A DNA stretch of 64,000 nucleotides from Actinomadura graeca (GCF_019175365.1 NZ_CP059572.1:2852001-2916000), one strand, 5' to 3'. Shown: positions 1-9,256, counted from the stretch's first letter. Program-made: numbers and translations. The notes: generated by a model not told the origin, from the sequence alone.

Positions 1-671
1 TGGAACGCCAGGCCGACCCGTTCGCCGAACGCCCGGTACCGGGCGGTGCGGGCGGGGTCGGCGCCGCCGTGGACGGCCCCGAGCGCGCAGGCGCCGCCGA
101 GCAGCGCACCGGTCTTGCGGGCGGCCATGGTCAGGCATTCGTCGAGCGTGACGTCGGAGCGGCTCTCGAACGCGACGTCGGCGCACTGGCCCTCGACCAG
201 GTCGAGGACGGCGCGGCTCAGCACGCGGACGCCCGCGGCGGGGGCGCAGCCGCCGGCGAGGGCCTCGACGGCACCGGCCAGCAGGGCGTCCCCGGCGAGG
301 ATCGCGGCGTTCCGGCCGAAGACGGTCCAGGCGGTCGGGCGGTGGCGGCGGGTGAGGTCGCCGTCCATCACGTCGTCGTGCAGGAGGGAGAAGTTGTGCG
401 CCAGCTCGACCGCGACGGCGGCGGGCAGGGCGGCGTCCGCGGTGCCGCCGACGGCCTCGGCCGCCAGCAGCGTCAGCGCGGGGCGGACGGCCTTGCCGCC
501 CGACCCGGCGATGGGGCGGCCCCGCTCGTCCCGCCAGCCGAAGTGGAACGCGGCGATGCCGCGCATCGTGCCGGGCATGCCGTCGACGGCATGCCGGAGC
601 GCGGGGTCGACCAGGCTGCGGCTCCAGTCGAGGATGTCCCGGCCGGAGCGGGCGGAGGTCTCCACGGACAT
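1..671 (-). CDS. Polyprenyl diphosphate synthase (partial, runs off left edge)
   Basis: Trans-type isoprenyl diphosphate synthase, which condenses isopentenyl diphosphate onto allylic diphosphates. About 223 codons are visible; the C-terminus lies outside the window. The first aspartate-rich motif is clear (LLHDDVMDGD, near residue 88), preceded by a GGKAVRPALT substrate-binding stretch near residue 55. The second Asp-rich motif is not in the window. The ATG at 671 has a GAAGGA ribosome-binding site and lies 16 bases after the stop of the encapsulin gene, so it is the last visible gene of that operon. Polyprenyl transferases are a known cargo class of Family 2 encapsulins (established knowledge). 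That this protein is encapsulated is inference from position. The N-terminus starts almost directly with the catalytic fold and shows no long disordered targeting extension. Confidence 0.88.
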   Translation of the reverse strand, partial: MSVETSARSGRDILDWSRSLVDPALRHAVDGMPGTMRGIAAFHFGWRDERGRPIAGSGGKAVRPALTLLAAEAVGGTADAALPAAVAVELAHNFSLLHDDVMDGDLTRRHRPTAWTVFGRNAAILAGDALLAGAVEALAGGCAPAAGVRVLSRAVLDLVEGQCADVAFESRSDVTLDECLTMAARKTGALLGGACALGAVHGGADPARTARYRAFGERVGLAF

Positions 672-687
672 GTCGTCGTCCTTCTCG

Positions 688-2058
688 TCAGCGGGCGATC
701 TCGACGTTCTCCATCACGCCGAGGGCGTTGGGCACCAGCACCGCGGCGGAGTAGTAGGCGCTGACCTGATAGGTCGAGATCGCCCGGTCGTCGATGCCGG
801 TGAACCGCACCGACAGGCCGGGCTGGACCTCGTCGGGGACGCCGGTCTGGCGCAGGCCGACGACCCCCTGGTCGTCCGCGCCGGTGCGCAGCGCGAGGAT
901 CGAGCTGGTCCCCCGCGGGCTGATCGGGATCTTGTCGCACGGGTAGATGGGCACGCCGCGCCAGGCGGGAAGGCGGCGGCCGTCCCGCTCGACGCCGGAG
1001 AAGTACACGCCGCGCCGGGTGCACTCGCGGCCGAACGCGGCGATGGTCCGGGGGTGGGCCAGGAAGAGCCTCGTCTTGCGGCGGCGGGCGAGCAGCCCGT
1101 CCATGTCGGCGGGGGTGGGCGGGCCGCCGCGCGTCTGGATGCGCTGCTGCACGTCGCAGTTGTGCAGCAGGCCGAAGTCACGGTTGTTGATCAGCTCGTG
1201 CTCCTGCCGCTCCCTGACCTCCTCGATGATGAGGCGGAGCTGCTGCTCCAGCTGGTTCATCGGGTTGTTGTACAGGTCGGCGACGCGGGTGTGGACGCGC
1301 AGCCGCGTCTGGGTGACGGCCATCTCGTATTCGCGGGGCGACGGCTCATAGTCGACGAACGTGCCGGGCAGGACGGGTTCGCCGTCGTGCCCGGACGCCA
1401 GTTCGATCGCGGCCTCGCCATGCCGGGTCCGCGGCGGGACGGGCGCGTCGCGGTACCGCTCCAGGTGGCCGCGCAGGGAGTCGAAACGGCCGGTCAGCTC
1501 GTCGATCGCCTCCTGGGGCAGCGCCAGGACCGTGCAGGGGGTGATGGCGCGGTACGTGTGCTCCCACTCGCCGGCCGCGCCGAGCAGCGCCCGGTCGCCG
1601 AAGAACTGCCCGCCGTCCAGGACGTCGTATTCGACGGCGGCGTCATACCGCCCGGCGGCGGTCGGAGCCACCTTGCCGTGGGCGATCAGGTACACGTGGT
1701 CGACGGGACGGCCCGCCTCCGCGATCGCCTCGCCGGTGTCGTACTCGCGCTGGACGAACCGCCCGGCGAGCGCGTCCAGGATCTCGGTGTCGTCGATGCC
1801 GCGCAGGGCGGGCAGTTCCGTCAGGCCGGGCGGGGCCACCCGCACGTCGGCGCCGTCGTTGACGAACGGCACCCGCCCGTCGCCGAGCCGGTAGGTCAGC
1901 CTGCGGTTGACCCGGTAGGTGCCCGCCTCCACGTGCACCCAGGGCAGCACCGACAGCAGCCACCGCGGCGTGATGCCCTGCATCTGCGGGACGGACTTGG
2001 TCGTCGTCGCGAGGTTGCGCGCCGCGGAGGTGCTGAGGCTCAACTGCTGTTCGGTCAT
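688..2058 (-). CDS. Family 2B encapsulin shell protein with cNMP-binding domain (first paralogue)
   Basis: 456-aa HK97-fold nanocompartment shell protein. The order is a conserved N-terminal arm ([17 protein letters not shown], then [10 protein letters not shown]), then an inserted cyclic-nucleotide-binding-like domain at about residues 85-205 ([27 protein letters not shown]), then the capsid P/A-domain part ([20 protein letters not shown], a spine helix with [19 protein letters not shown], and [14 protein letters not shown] near the end). ATG 2058 is chosen because it matches the start of the paralogue at 2624-4021 and has GGAGG about 10 bases upstream. The stop is 16 bases before the prenyl synthase. 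The arginine expected in a cNMP phosphate-binding cassette appears to be missing (WEHTYRA follows the FGD motif). Family assignment is from remembered sequence pattern and is strong; ligand binding is doubtful. Confidence 0.9.
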   Translation of the reverse strand: MTEQQLSLSTSAARNLATTTKSVPQMQGITPRWLLSVLPWVHVEAGTYRVNRRLTYRLGDGRVPFVNDGADVRVAPPGLTELPALRGIDDTEILDALAGRFVQREYDTGEAIAEAGRPVDHVYLIAHGKVAPTAAGRYDAAVEYDVLDGGQFFGDRALLGAAGEWEHTYRAITPCTVLALPQEAIDELTGRFDSLRGHLERYRDAPVPPRTRHGEAAIELASGHDGEPVLPGTFVDYEPSPREYEMAVTQTRLRVHTRVADLYNNPMNQLEQQLRLIIEEVRERQEHELINNRDFGLLHNCDVQQRIQTRGGPPTPADMDGLLARRRKTRLFLAHPRTIAAFGRECTRRGVYFSGVERDGRRLPAWRGVPIYPCDKIPISPRGTSSILALRTGADDQGVVGLRQTGVPDEVQPGLSVRFTGIDDRAISTYQVSAYYSAAVLVPNALGVMENVEIAR

Positions 2059-2624
2059 GGGCGGCTGCCTCCGTGGTTCGGCCGGCGGGACGGCCTGGGA
2101 CGGGCGGCCGAGGCGCCCGGCCCGGCCGGACCGGCCACCAGCAGGATGGTGGGAATGCCTGACGTGTCCGCAGGCGGTGTCGCGGCGGGGGCCCGGAGCC
2201 GAGGACGGCCCAGGACACCACGGGCGCCGTGCGGGGCGTTGATCGCCTCCAGAACGGACGGGCCGGGGGCGGCCCCCGCCTCCACAGGCATGAAGGCGGG
2301 GAGCCGCGCGAGGCACCCGTCGGCCCCGGCGAGAGCGCGGGGCCGCTTGTACCTCTCTGCAGAGTGGTCGAAGGGCGACGTTCCCGCGTACCGGTCGATC
2401 ACGCGGTCAGGGCCGGTACCGGGGGCGTCGGGGTGGGGGGAGGCGGTGGGCACACTCAAGTCGTGGGCGTCGTTCTCGTCCCCTGTCCCGGGCCCGGGGT
2501 CGTCCGGGCCCGAGGTGCCCACCTCATGCGGCCAGGCCCACACATGCCTGTGGGCCCGGTCGGCATGCGGGTCCGGCCACGCGGGGTGGGGGGTGGAGGA
2601 CCCAGGGGGGTCGAACGCCTGCAC
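2055..2624 (-). CDS. Possible Pro/Ala/Gly-rich ORF bridging the two encapsulin genes
   Basis: A 189-codon reading frame fills the whole gap between the two shell genes. Its GTG overlaps the stop of the upstream shell gene (TAGTG), and its TGA overlaps the ATG of the downstream shell gene (ATGA). The product would be rich in Pro, Ala, Gly and His, without a recognisable fold, so largely disordered. By eye roughly 26 codons end in A or T, which is fewer G/C-ending codons than in neighbouring genes. It also lacks a strong ribosome-binding site of its own. It may be a real coupled gene or an untranslated spacer kept open by high GC. No function is assigned. A freestanding scaffold or cargo-adapter role is speculation. 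Confidence 0.35.
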   Translation of the reverse strand: MQAFDPPGSSTPHPAWPDPHADRAHRHVWAWPHEVGTSGPDDPGPGTGDENDAHDLSVPTASPHPDAPGTGPDRVIDRYAGTSPFDHSAERYKRPRALAGADGCLARLPAFMPVEAGAAPGPSVLEAINAPHGARGVLGRPRLRAPAATPPADTSGIPTILLVAGPAGPGASAARPRPSRRPNHGGSRP

Positions 2625-4021
2625 TACGCCGCTCCGCCGTGCGCGATCTCGACGGACTCCAGCATCCCCAGCGCGTCGGGCACGAGCACGGCGGCCGAGT
2701 AGTAGGCGCTGACCAGGTAGGACAGGAGGGCCTTGTCGTCGATGCCCATGAAGCGGACCGACAGCCCGGGCTGGTACTCGTCGGGCAGGCCGATCTGGTG
2801 GAGGCCGATCACGCCCTGGGACGCCTCACCGGTGCGCATCAGCAGGATCGAGCTGGTCTTGGTCTTGCTGACGGGGATCTTGTTGGAGGGGAAGATCGGC
2901 ACGCCGCGCCAGGCCGGGACCTTGTTGCCGCCGACGTCCACACTTTCGGGGTAGATGCCGCGCGCGCTGCATTCGCGTCCGAACGCGGCGATGGCCTTCG
3001 GGTGGGCGAGGAAGAACGCGGGGTCCTTCCAGACGACGGTGAGCAGCTCGTCCAGGTCGTCGGGGGTGGGAGGGCCGCTGCGGGTGTGGATGCGCTGGGA
3101 CAGGTCCGTGTTGTGTAGAAGCCCGAAGTCGCGGTTGTTGACGAGCTCGTCCTCCTGGCGCTCGCGCAGCGCCTCGATCGTCAGCCGGAGCTGCTGCTCG
3201 ATCTGGTCCATCGGCTCGTTGTAGAGGTCGGCGACCCGTGTGTGGACGCGCAGCACGGTCTGCGCGACGCTCAGCTCGTATTCGCGCGGGGCGCCCTCGT
3301 AGTCGACGAACGTCCCCGGCAGGACGGGTTCGCCGTCGTGCCCGGACGCCAGCTCGATCGCCGCCTCGCCGTACGGGTTCACGGCGCGGTCGGGGCTGTT
3401 GCGGAACTCTTCGAGGTGGGCCTGGAGGGAGGCGGACTGGCCGAGGGTCTCCTGGAAGTCGGCTTCGCTCATGCTGAGGATCGTCACCGCCGTCACGGCC
3501 TTGACGGTGTGCTCCCACTCGCCGGGCTCGTCACCGCCGACGAGGGTGCGCTCGCCGAAGAAGTCGCCGTCGGCGAGCGTCCCGTGGACGGCCTCGGTGC
3601 CGAACTCGCCGGCGCCGACCTTGCTGAGCTTGCCGTGCACGACGAGGATCACCTGGTCGATCGGGCGGCCGCGCTCGACGATGACGTCCCCGGGTTCGTA
3701 CTCGTGCTGGGTGAAGCGGCCCGCGAGCGCGTCGAGCGCGAGGTCGTCGTCGTAGCCTCGCAGCGGCGGCAGCTCGCCCAGCTCACGGGGGATGACCCGG
3801 ACGTCGGCACCGGTGGTCACGAACGTCACCCGGCCGTCACCGACCGTGTAGGTGAGGCGCCTGTTGACGCGGTAGGCACCGCCGGACGCCTGCACCCAGG
3901 GGAGCAACTTCAGCAGCCACCGCGAGCTGATGCCCTGCATCTGGGGCACGGACTTGGTCGTGGTCGCCAGGTTCCGTGCCGCCGCGGTACCGAGGCTCAA
4001 CTGCTGATCCGTCACGTCCAC
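2624..4021 (-). CDS. Family 2B encapsulin shell protein with cNMP-binding domain (second paralogue, first gene of operon)
   Basis: 465-aa shell protein, clearly paralogous to the one at 688-2058 along its full length. The N-terminal arm is [17 protein letters not shown], then [15 protein letters not shown]. The cNMP-like insert at about residues 85-210 carries [22 protein letters not shown] and [10 protein letters not shown]. The C-terminal capsid domain carries [54 protein letters not shown] and [14 protein letters not shown]. The GTG at 4021 gives the end matching the paralogue; a second GTG two codons on is possible, and no strong ribosome-binding site is visible. It is promoter-proximal in a leftward operon with the second shell gene and a prenyl synthase, and is divergent from an ArsR regulator. 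Two shell genes in one operon suggest a mixed shell (inference). Confidence 0.9.
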   Translation of the reverse strand: MDVTDQQLSLGTAAARNLATTTKSVPQMQGISSRWLLKLLPWVQASGGAYRVNRRLTYTVGDGRVTFVTTGADVRVIPRELGELPPLRGYDDDLALDALAGRFTQHEYEPGDVIVERGRPIDQVILVVHGKLSKVGAGEFGTEAVHGTLADGDFFGERTLVGGDEPGEWEHTVKAVTAVTILSMSEADFQETLGQSASLQAHLEEFRNSPDRAVNPYGEAAIELASGHDGEPVLPGTFVDYEGAPREYELSVAQTVLRVHTRVADLYNEPMDQIEQQLRLTIEALRERQEDELVNNRDFGLLHNTDLSQRIHTRSGPPTPDDLDELLTVVWKDPAFFLAHPKAIAAFGRECSARGIYPESVDVGGNKVPAWRGVPIFPSNKIPVSKTKTSSILLMRTGEASQGVIGLHQIGLPDEYQPGLSVRFMGIDDKALLSYLVSAYYSAAVLVPDALGMLESVEIAHGGAA

Positions 4022-4369
4022 ACCACCGATTCATCGCCGGTTTCTTCCAGGAATGTGCCGCACGAAAGACGAGGAGGAGGCAAAGGAGAAAGCACCGATG
4101 TTCGACGATGCCGTTCCGTTGCGGCCGATCGCCTTGCCAGAGGTGACGCTACACACGGTAATCGCTTGATCGCAACGGGCGATCTCCCTCACCTCTTCTT
4201 TGCCTTTTCGCTACACAAGACCAACCTCGGCGCGATAGCGGACGAAAGTCGTCTTCAATCCCACTCGCCCCACAAGCCCCCCACCTGCATGAACATGATC
4301 GCGAGCCCACTGGGGGCGCCATCGAACATGCCCGATGAGATATATGAATGGCGGGTTATCATCAGTTCC
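4022..4369. promoter_or_regulatory. Divergent intergenic region between encapsulin operon and arsR-like gene
   Basis: 348 bases without a convincing gene. They must hold the promoters of both the leftward encapsulin operon and the rightward ArsR gene. The stretch is markedly AT-richer than its surroundings. The 9-base word CGCTACACA occurs twice in the same orientation (4147-4155 and 4209-4217), a possible binding site pair. An AT-rich TATATGAAT segment lies just upstream of the ArsR start. No promoter can be assigned with confidence by eye. Confidence 0.4.
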
Positions 4370-4717
4370 ATGCCCTCCCCGTTCACCGTGCTCGCCGAGC
4401 CGGCCCGCCGCCGCATTCTCGACCTCCTCCTGGAGCGGCCCCGCCCGGTGGGGGAACTCGTCGAGCGGATCGGCCTCAGCCAGCCCGGGACGTCCAAGCA
4501 TCTGAGGGTGCTGCGCGACGCCGGTCTGGTCCGGGCGCGGCAGGAGGCACAGCGGCGCGTCTACGAGGTGCGGCTGGAGCCGCTGGTCGAGATGGACGCC
4601 TGGCTGTCCAAGTACCGGCGCGCCTGGGCCTCCCGCCTGGACGCCCTAGAGGAACATCTCGACGCCGCAGAAGAACATCTCGACGTCCGGGAAGGGCGTC
4701 TCGACGTCGTGGACTGA
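4370..4717 (+). CDS. ArsR-family winged-helix transcriptional regulator
   Basis: 115-aa regulator. Residues 1-80 form the typical ArsR winged helix: LAEPARRRILDLLLERPRPV, then LSQPGTSKHLRVLRDAGLV as recognition helix, then a wing (RQEAQRRVYEV). The metal-binding CxC motif of ArsR/SmtB sensors is absent, so this is more like the SdpR/YczG-type subgroup. The C-terminus has a short heptad-like run with four LD pairs (LDALEEHLDAAEEHLD...), suggesting an extended dimer helix. No ribosome-binding site is evident upstream of ATG 4370, so the message may be leaderless. It is divergent from the encapsulin operon and a candidate regulator of it (inference). Confidence 0.85.
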   Translation: MPSPFTVLAEPARRRILDLLLERPRPVGELVERIGLSQPGTSKHLRVLRDAGLVRARQEAQRRVYEVRLEPLVEMDAWLSKYRRAWASRLDALEEHLDAAEEHLDVREGRLDVVD

Positions 4718-4745
4718 CCCGGGCGGGCGCCCGCATCAGGAGGGC

Positions 4746-6137
4746 TTAGGAACGCGCCCCGGAACCCGCCGGTTCCGGGGCCTCCTTCGTCCCGATCTTG
4801 TCGATCGGCACCCGGGCCGTCTCGGGGATCATGACGATCGGGACCAGCGCCACGACCGCCACCAGGATCAGATAGTAGGCCGGGACGTAGTTGGAGCCCG
4901 TCGCCTTGATGAGCGACCCCACCAGGACGGCCGCGGTCCCGCCGAACAGCGATGTGGAGACGTTGTAGCCGATCGCGAACGCCCCGTACCGCACCCGCGT
5001 CGGGAACATCGCCGGGAACGTCGCCCCGATCACCGCCAGGATCAGCACCAGCAGCCCGCCGATGATCGCGTAGCCCGCCGCCACGCCCGCCGGGTGGTTC
5101 GTCTGCATCAGCGCGAACGCGGGCCAGGCCAGCACGATGTAGCCGACGGCGGCTGTGGCCAGCAGCGGCTTGCGGCCGATCCGGTCCGACAGCGCGCCGA
5201 GCGGCACGATCACCACGATCATCGCCGCCTCCACCCCGATGGTGATCAGCTGCGCCGTCACGTCGTCCATGTGCAGGAAGTCGACGAGGTAGGACGGCAT
5301 GAACGTCAGCAGCGTGTAGTCCGCGACGTTCAGCAGCACGACGATCCCGATCAGCATGAGGATCGGCCGCCAATGGTGCTCCAGGGTCTCTTTGAGCGGC
5401 GACCGGAGCTTCTCGCCCCGCTCCTCCATGTGCTGGAACGACGGGGTGTCCTCGATCCGCGTGCGGACGTAGAGCCCGACGAGGCCGAGCGGCAGCGCGA
5501 TCAGGAACGGGATGCGCCAGCCCCAGCCGTGCATCTGGTCGTCCGAGAGCGCGAGGTCCACCAGCAGGACGAGCCCGGCGCCCATGATGTAGCCGGTCAG
5601 CGTGCCCAGTTCCAGGAAGCTGCCGAAGAACCCGCGCCGGTTGGTCGGCGCGTACTCGGCGATCATCGTCGCCGCGCCGCCGTACTCGCCGCCCGTCGAG
5701 AACCCCTGCGTCAGCCGTACCGCGAGCAGCAGCAGCGGCGCCGCGACCCCGATCGTGCCGTAACCGGGCAGGATCCCGATGACGAACGTCGAGCCGGACA
5801 TCAGCAGGATCGTGACGGCCAGGACCTTCTTGCGGCCGAGCCGGTCGCCCATCGGGCCGAAGAACAGCCCGCCGAACGGACGGGCGAGGAAGGCCGCCGC
5901 GATCAGCGCGAAGGAGCGCAGGGTCGCGCTGCCCGACTCGTCGGGCGGGAAGAACACCGTCCCGATGATCGAGGTCATGACCCCGGCGCTGAACACGCCG
6001 AAGTCGAACCACTCGATGCAGTTGCCCATGGCGGACGCGACGACGGCCTTGTGCACCGCCGGCAGGTCCGCCTCGCCCGCCTCCGTCCCGGCCCCCGCCT
6101 GGGCCGGCCTCGGATCCGCGCCGGAATCAGCGTTCAT
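4746..6137 (-). CDS. MFS transporter of the metabolite:H+ symporter (MHS) type
   Basis: 463-aa inner-membrane transporter with about 12 hydrophobic segments. Family marks are MGNCIEWFDFGVFSA near the N-terminus, the loop motif GDRLGRKKVL between TM2 and TM3, RLTQGFSTGGEYGGAATM in TM4, and a second SDRIGRKPLL in the second half. This is the ProP/KgtP/ShiA-like MHS family, which imports compatible solutes or carboxylates with protons; the substrate cannot be read from sequence. ATG 6137 is preferred because GGAGG stands eight bases upstream; a longer basic extension in the same frame lacks a ribosome-binding site. It converges on the ArsR gene with only 28 bases between the stops. Confidence 0.9.
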   Translation of the reverse strand: MNADSGADPRPAQAGAGTEAGEADLPAVHKAVVASAMGNCIEWFDFGVFSAGVMTSIIGTVFFPPDESGSATLRSFALIAAAFLARPFGGLFFGPMGDRLGRKKVLAVTILLMSGSTFVIGILPGYGTIGVAAPLLLLAVRLTQGFSTGGEYGGAATMIAEYAPTNRRGFFGSFLELGTLTGYIMGAGLVLLVDLALSDDQMHGWGWRIPFLIALPLGLVGLYVRTRIEDTPSFQHMEERGEKLRSPLKETLEHHWRPILMLIGIVVLLNVADYTLLTFMPSYLVDFLHMDDVTAQLITIGVEAAMIVVIVPLGALSDRIGRKPLLATAAVGYIVLAWPAFALMQTNHPAGVAAGYAIIGGLLVLILAVIGATFPAMFPTRVRYGAFAIGYNVSTSLFGGTAAVLVGSLIKATGSNYVPAYYLILVAVVALVPIVMIPETARVPIDKIGTKEAPEPAGSGARS

Positions 6138-6267
6138 CCGCCACCTCCGGCTTCCGGTCTGCCCGAAGATCGACGAAGGTAACGCGACGGATCGGACCGG
6201 TGACACCATGGAGCACCGACGGTCCGATCGCCCTGCGGAGCACAGTGCTGGGGCGGCGCCTCTACCG

Positions 6268-6918
6268 CTAAGCCTCGCGACGTTTCGCCGCGGTGTCCTC
6301 GTCCTCTTTCTCTTCCTTCTCGTCCTCTTCCTTCTCATCGACGAGGGCGTCGGCGTCCTTCTCGTCGTCGTCGGCAGCGGCGTCGAAGACGGGCTCAGGC
6401 TCGGGCTCGGGCTCGGGCTCAGGCTCGGGCTCAGGCTCAGGCTCGGGCTCAGGCTCGGGCTCAGGCTCGGGCTCGACGGGTACGGGGACGGGCTCCGCGA
6501 CCGCGACGACGCTGTTCAGGAGTTCGTCCGTGAGCTGGGGCAGGCGGGCGGTGCGCTGCGGGTCGCCGTCCAGGATGTGCTCGGCCTCGGGGATGGCGAC
6601 GAGCGCCTGGGTCTCCTGCGCCTCCCGGGTGATCACCCCGCTGGCGAGGACGGTGTTGCGGTGCCGGAGCGCGCCGTTCTCGCGGAGCAGGTCGTCCACC
6701 TCGGCGCGGGTGCGCGTCACCCGCCGGCTCATCCGGACGTGCACGGGGAACCCTCCGGCGGCGAGGCCGACGATGAATCCGGCGGCCGGCAGCCCGATGA
6801 CCGGCGGCGCGAGCGTGGCCACCAGGGCGACGGCGATCAGTACGACGACCACCGCGAGCGCGACGAAGTGCTTCTCCATCCAGTCCAGGACGGCGTTGAC
6901 GCGCTTCGGGATCCTCAC
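6268..6918 (-). CDS. Membrane protein with Glu-Pro repeat and acidic tail
   Basis: 216-aa protein of unknown function. Residues 18-60 contain two hydrophobic segments ([17 protein letters not shown] and [14 protein letters not shown]). A soluble, partly helical region follows, then about 14 consecutive Glu-Pro pairs at roughly residues 147-176, and an acidic Asp/Glu/Lys tail ending in AKRREA. GTG 6918 is used; GGAGGAGAAGG lies a few bases upstream. The rigid EP stretch would project the tail away from the membrane (inference). It is single-gene on this strand, between the transporter and the region upstream of lpdA. Confidence 0.75.
   Translation of the reverse strand: MRIPKRVNAVLDWMEKHFVALAVVVVLIAVALVATLAPPVIGLPAAGFIVGLAAGGFPVHVRMSRRVTRTRAEVDDLLRENGALRHRNTVLASGVITREAQETQALVAIPEAEHILDGDPQRTARLPQLTDELLNSVVAVAEPVPVPVEPEPEPEPEPEPEPEPEPEPEPEPEPEPVFDAAADDDEKDADALVDEKEEDEKEEKEDEDTAAKRREA
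6391..6474. repeat. Hexanucleotide tandem repeat encoding (Glu-Pro)n
   Basis: About 14 imperfect copies of a GGCTCG/GGCTCA-type hexamer (read on the plus strand) lie inside the membrane protein gene and encode alternating Glu-Pro. Synonymous variation between copies shows that it is not a very recent slippage product. Confidence 0.85.
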
Positions 6919-7391
6919 TCGCCTTCTCCTCCGCTTTCCCTCATGACGGAACGGGCCGATCTGCCGACAACGATCGCGGCGGGGCCCTGTGTTCCGAACC
7001 GCCCCCTGATTTGAAACGCCCCGTGTTCGGAAGCGGCCCGTGCTCTGAACCGGCCCCGTCCTCGGGGCGGCATTGTGCTCTCCGGGGACCGGCGCCGTGT
7101 TCGGGAGACGCGCCGTCCGCCCGGGCAGGGGCGCCGGAAGCCCGTGCGCCTTCCGGCCCGGGGCGCGCCGCGCGCGCCGCCCCTTCCCCGCTGAAAGTCA
7201 CCGGCGGGAGACCGCTCGAAACCCTAACAGGATGTGACCGGCGACCCGAAGCGCCCTCCGCCGCGTCCCCGAGACGCGCCGCCACGACCCGGGCGCGGCC
7301 CCGCCACGACCCGAGCGCGGCCTCGCCACGACCCCGGCGTGTACCGCTGCGGCCCCGGGATGCGAGCACGGGGCGCCGCCGAATATCGTCC
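6919..7391. other. Intergenic region upstream of lpdA with 22-base tandem repeat
   Basis: A 473-base gap between the divergent membrane-protein gene and lpdA. It contains short quasi-repeats of a CCCGTGTTCGG-like word (about 7020-7110). Three tandem copies of a 22-base unit beginning GCCACGACCC lie at 7281, 7303 and 7325. No gene, RNA or convincing promoter was recognised; the promoters of both flanking genes should lie here. Confidence 0.5.
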
Positions 7392-8801
7392 ATGGATATG
7401 AGCGAACACTTTGACGTCGTGGTCCTGGGCGCGGGCCCGGGTGGATATGTCGCCGCGATCCGGTCGGCGCAGCTCGGGCTGAAGACGGCGATCATCGAGG
7501 AGAGGTACTGGGGCGGGGTGTGCCTGAACGTGGGCTGCATCCCCTCGAAGGCGCTGCTGCGCAACGCCGAGCTGGCGCACATCTTCACCCAGGAGCAGAA
7601 GACGTACGGGATCAAGGTCGAGGGGCAGGTGTCCTTCGACTACGGCGAGGCGTACCGGCGCAGCCGCCAGGTCTCGGACAAGCTCGTCAAGGGCGTCCAG
7701 TTCCTGATGAAGAAGAACAAGATCACGTCCTTCGACGGGCGCGGGACGTTCACCGACCCGAACACCCTCCAGGTCGCCCGGCCGGACGGGTCCGGCGAGA
7801 CGGTGACGTTCGACCACTGCATCATCGCCGCCGGGGCGCACACCAGGCTGCTGCCCGGTACGTCCCTGTCGGACCGGGTCGTCACCTACGAGGAGCAGAT
7901 CCTCAGCTCGGAGCTGCCGGAGAGCATCGTCATCGCGGGCGCGGGCGCCATCGGCGTCGAGTTCGCGTACGTCCTGCACAACTACGGCGTGAAGGTCACG
8001 ATCGTCGAGTTCCTCGACCGGATGGTCCCGAACGAGGACGCGGACGTCTCCAAGGAGCTGGCCAAGCGCTACCGCAAGCTCGGCGTGGACGTCCTGACCT
8101 CCACCCGCGTGGACGCGATCGACGACTCGGGCGAGAAGGTCAAGGTCACCGTCACCGGCAAGGACGGCGCCCAGCAGGTCATCGAGACCGACAAGGTGCT
8201 CCAGGCGATCGGCTTCCAGCCGAACGTGGAGGGCTACGGCCTGGAGAAGACCGGCGTGGCGCTGACCGACCGGGGCGCGATCGACGTGGACGGCCGCTGC
8301 CGGACGTCCGTCCCGCACATCTACGCCATCGGCGACGTCACCGCGAAGCTGATGCTGGCGCACGCGGCCGAGGCCATGGGCATCGTCGCCGCCGAGACCA
8401 TCGCGGACGCCGAGACGATGGAGCTCGACTACGTGATGATCCCCCGCGCCACGTACTGCCAGCCGCAGGTCGCGAGCTTCGGCTGGACGGAGGCGCAGGC
8501 CAAGGAGCAGGGCTTCGACGTCAAGACGGCCAAGTTCCCCTACAGCGCCAACGGCAAGGCGCTCGGCATGGGCGAGGGCGACGGCTTCGTCAAGGTGATC
8601 AGCGACGCCAAGTACGGCGAGATCCTCGGCGCCCACCTGATCGGCCCCGAGGTGACCGAGCTGCTCCCCCAGCTGACCCTGGCCCAGCAGTGGGACCTCA
8701 CCGTCCACGAGGTGGCCCGCAACGTCCACGCCCACCCCACCCTGGGCGAGGCCGTCAAGGAGGCCGTCCACGGCCTCGCCGGCCACATGATCAACCTCTG
8801 A
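7392..8801 (+). CDS. lpdA: Dihydrolipoyl dehydrogenase (E3)
   Basis: 469-aa FAD-dependent disulfide oxidoreductase that reoxidises dihydrolipoamide in 2-oxoacid dehydrogenase complexes, making NADH. It carries [13 protein letters not shown] for FAD binding, the redox disulfide [16 protein letters not shown] near residue 45, the NAD Rossmann motif [15 protein letters not shown] near residue 178, [14 protein letters not shown] for the second FAD contact, and the C-terminal [14 protein letters not shown] with the catalytic His-Glu pair. The length and motifs match the mycobacterial Lpd type. Two ATGs are possible (7392 and 7398); neither has a clear ribosome-binding site. A strong terminator follows directly, so it is likely a single-gene unit. 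Confidence 0.95.
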   Translation: MDMSEHFDVVVLGAGPGGYVAAIRSAQLGLKTAIIEERYWGGVCLNVGCIPSKALLRNAELAHIFTQEQKTYGIKVEGQVSFDYGEAYRRSRQVSDKLVKGVQFLMKKNKITSFDGRGTFTDPNTLQVARPDGSGETVTFDHCIIAAGAHTRLLPGTSLSDRVVTYEEQILSSELPESIVIAGAGAIGVEFAYVLHNYGVKVTIVEFLDRMVPNEDADVSKELAKRYRKLGVDVLTSTRVDAIDDSGEKVKVTVTGKDGAQQVIETDKVLQAIGFQPNVEGYGLEKTGVALTDRGAIDVDGRCRTSVPHIYAIGDVTAKLMLAHAAEAMGIVAAETIADAETMELDYVMIPRATYCQPQVASFGWTEAQAKEQGFDVKTAKFPYSANGKALGMGEGDGFVKVISDAKYGEILGAHLIGPEVTELLPQLTLAQQWDLTVHEVARNVHAHPTLGEAVKEAVHGLAGHMINL

Positions 8802-8806
8802 CCCCG

Positions 8807-8836
8807 GTGGCGTGTCCGCCCCGGCGGACACGCCAC
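8807..8836 (+). terminator. Hairpin terminator downstream of lpdA
   Basis: A perfect 14-base-pair stem (8807-8820 with 8823-8836) with a two-base loop, starting five bases after the lpdA stop. No U-tract follows, as is usual for actinomycete hairpin terminators. Confidence 0.8.
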
Positions 8837-8884
8837 GGCGTTGTCAGACCGCTCTCCTTCCCTTCTCCACACGCCGTCGGCCGC

Positions 8885-9048
8885 CTATTTGCGGGAAAGG
8901 CAGAGGTCCATATTGACGAAGTCGAAGGTGAGCGCGAACGCTTGACGAACTCCAGCGTGAAATCGGCGAGCGTCTCGAACCCGAACCGCCCGAACCTCCC
9001 GTCCTTGAAGAGTGCGTCAGGGTCGTTATCCACCCACGCGAACGCCAT
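8885..9048 (-). pseudogene. Possible short broken ORF
   Basis: From ATG 9048 the frame reads MAFAWVDNDPDALFKDGRFG, then FETLADFTLEFVK with good codon choice. It then becomes Ser/Arg-rich nonsense-like sequence. If the frame moves by one near 8942, a sensible tail appears (AFALTFDFVNMDLCLSRK) and ends at TAG 8885-8887. This is what a small frameshifted gene would look like. A GAAGG-like site precedes the ATG. No family was recognised, and the match could be chance. Confidence 0.25.
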
Positions 9049-9256
9049 ACCTGGTCTCGCCTTCTGCCGCCGCCCCGGAGGCCCTCCCCGGTCGCGGACC
9101 AGGAAACACGAGCGCGTGTTTCCACCGCGTGAACACGCACAGAGCCCGGACGCGACGCCTTCGCCAGGCGTCCCTCGAACACCGCCCGTTCCGGCTGCGA
9201 GCGGCTCGGCGGCATCCGCCCACGGGGCCTCCGCACAAACCTGTTGGCGGACCACG

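Noticed and set aside
46..2712. A 888-codon open frame on the plus strand across the encapsulin operon
   Set aside because: It lies antisense to three well-supported genes and gives low-complexity Arg/Val/Gly-rich sequence with no domain; open antisense frames are common at this GC content.
7224..8831. A 535-codon antisense frame opposite lpdA
   Set aside because: The lpdA frame has all catalytic motifs; the antisense product is a mirror of its codon bias.
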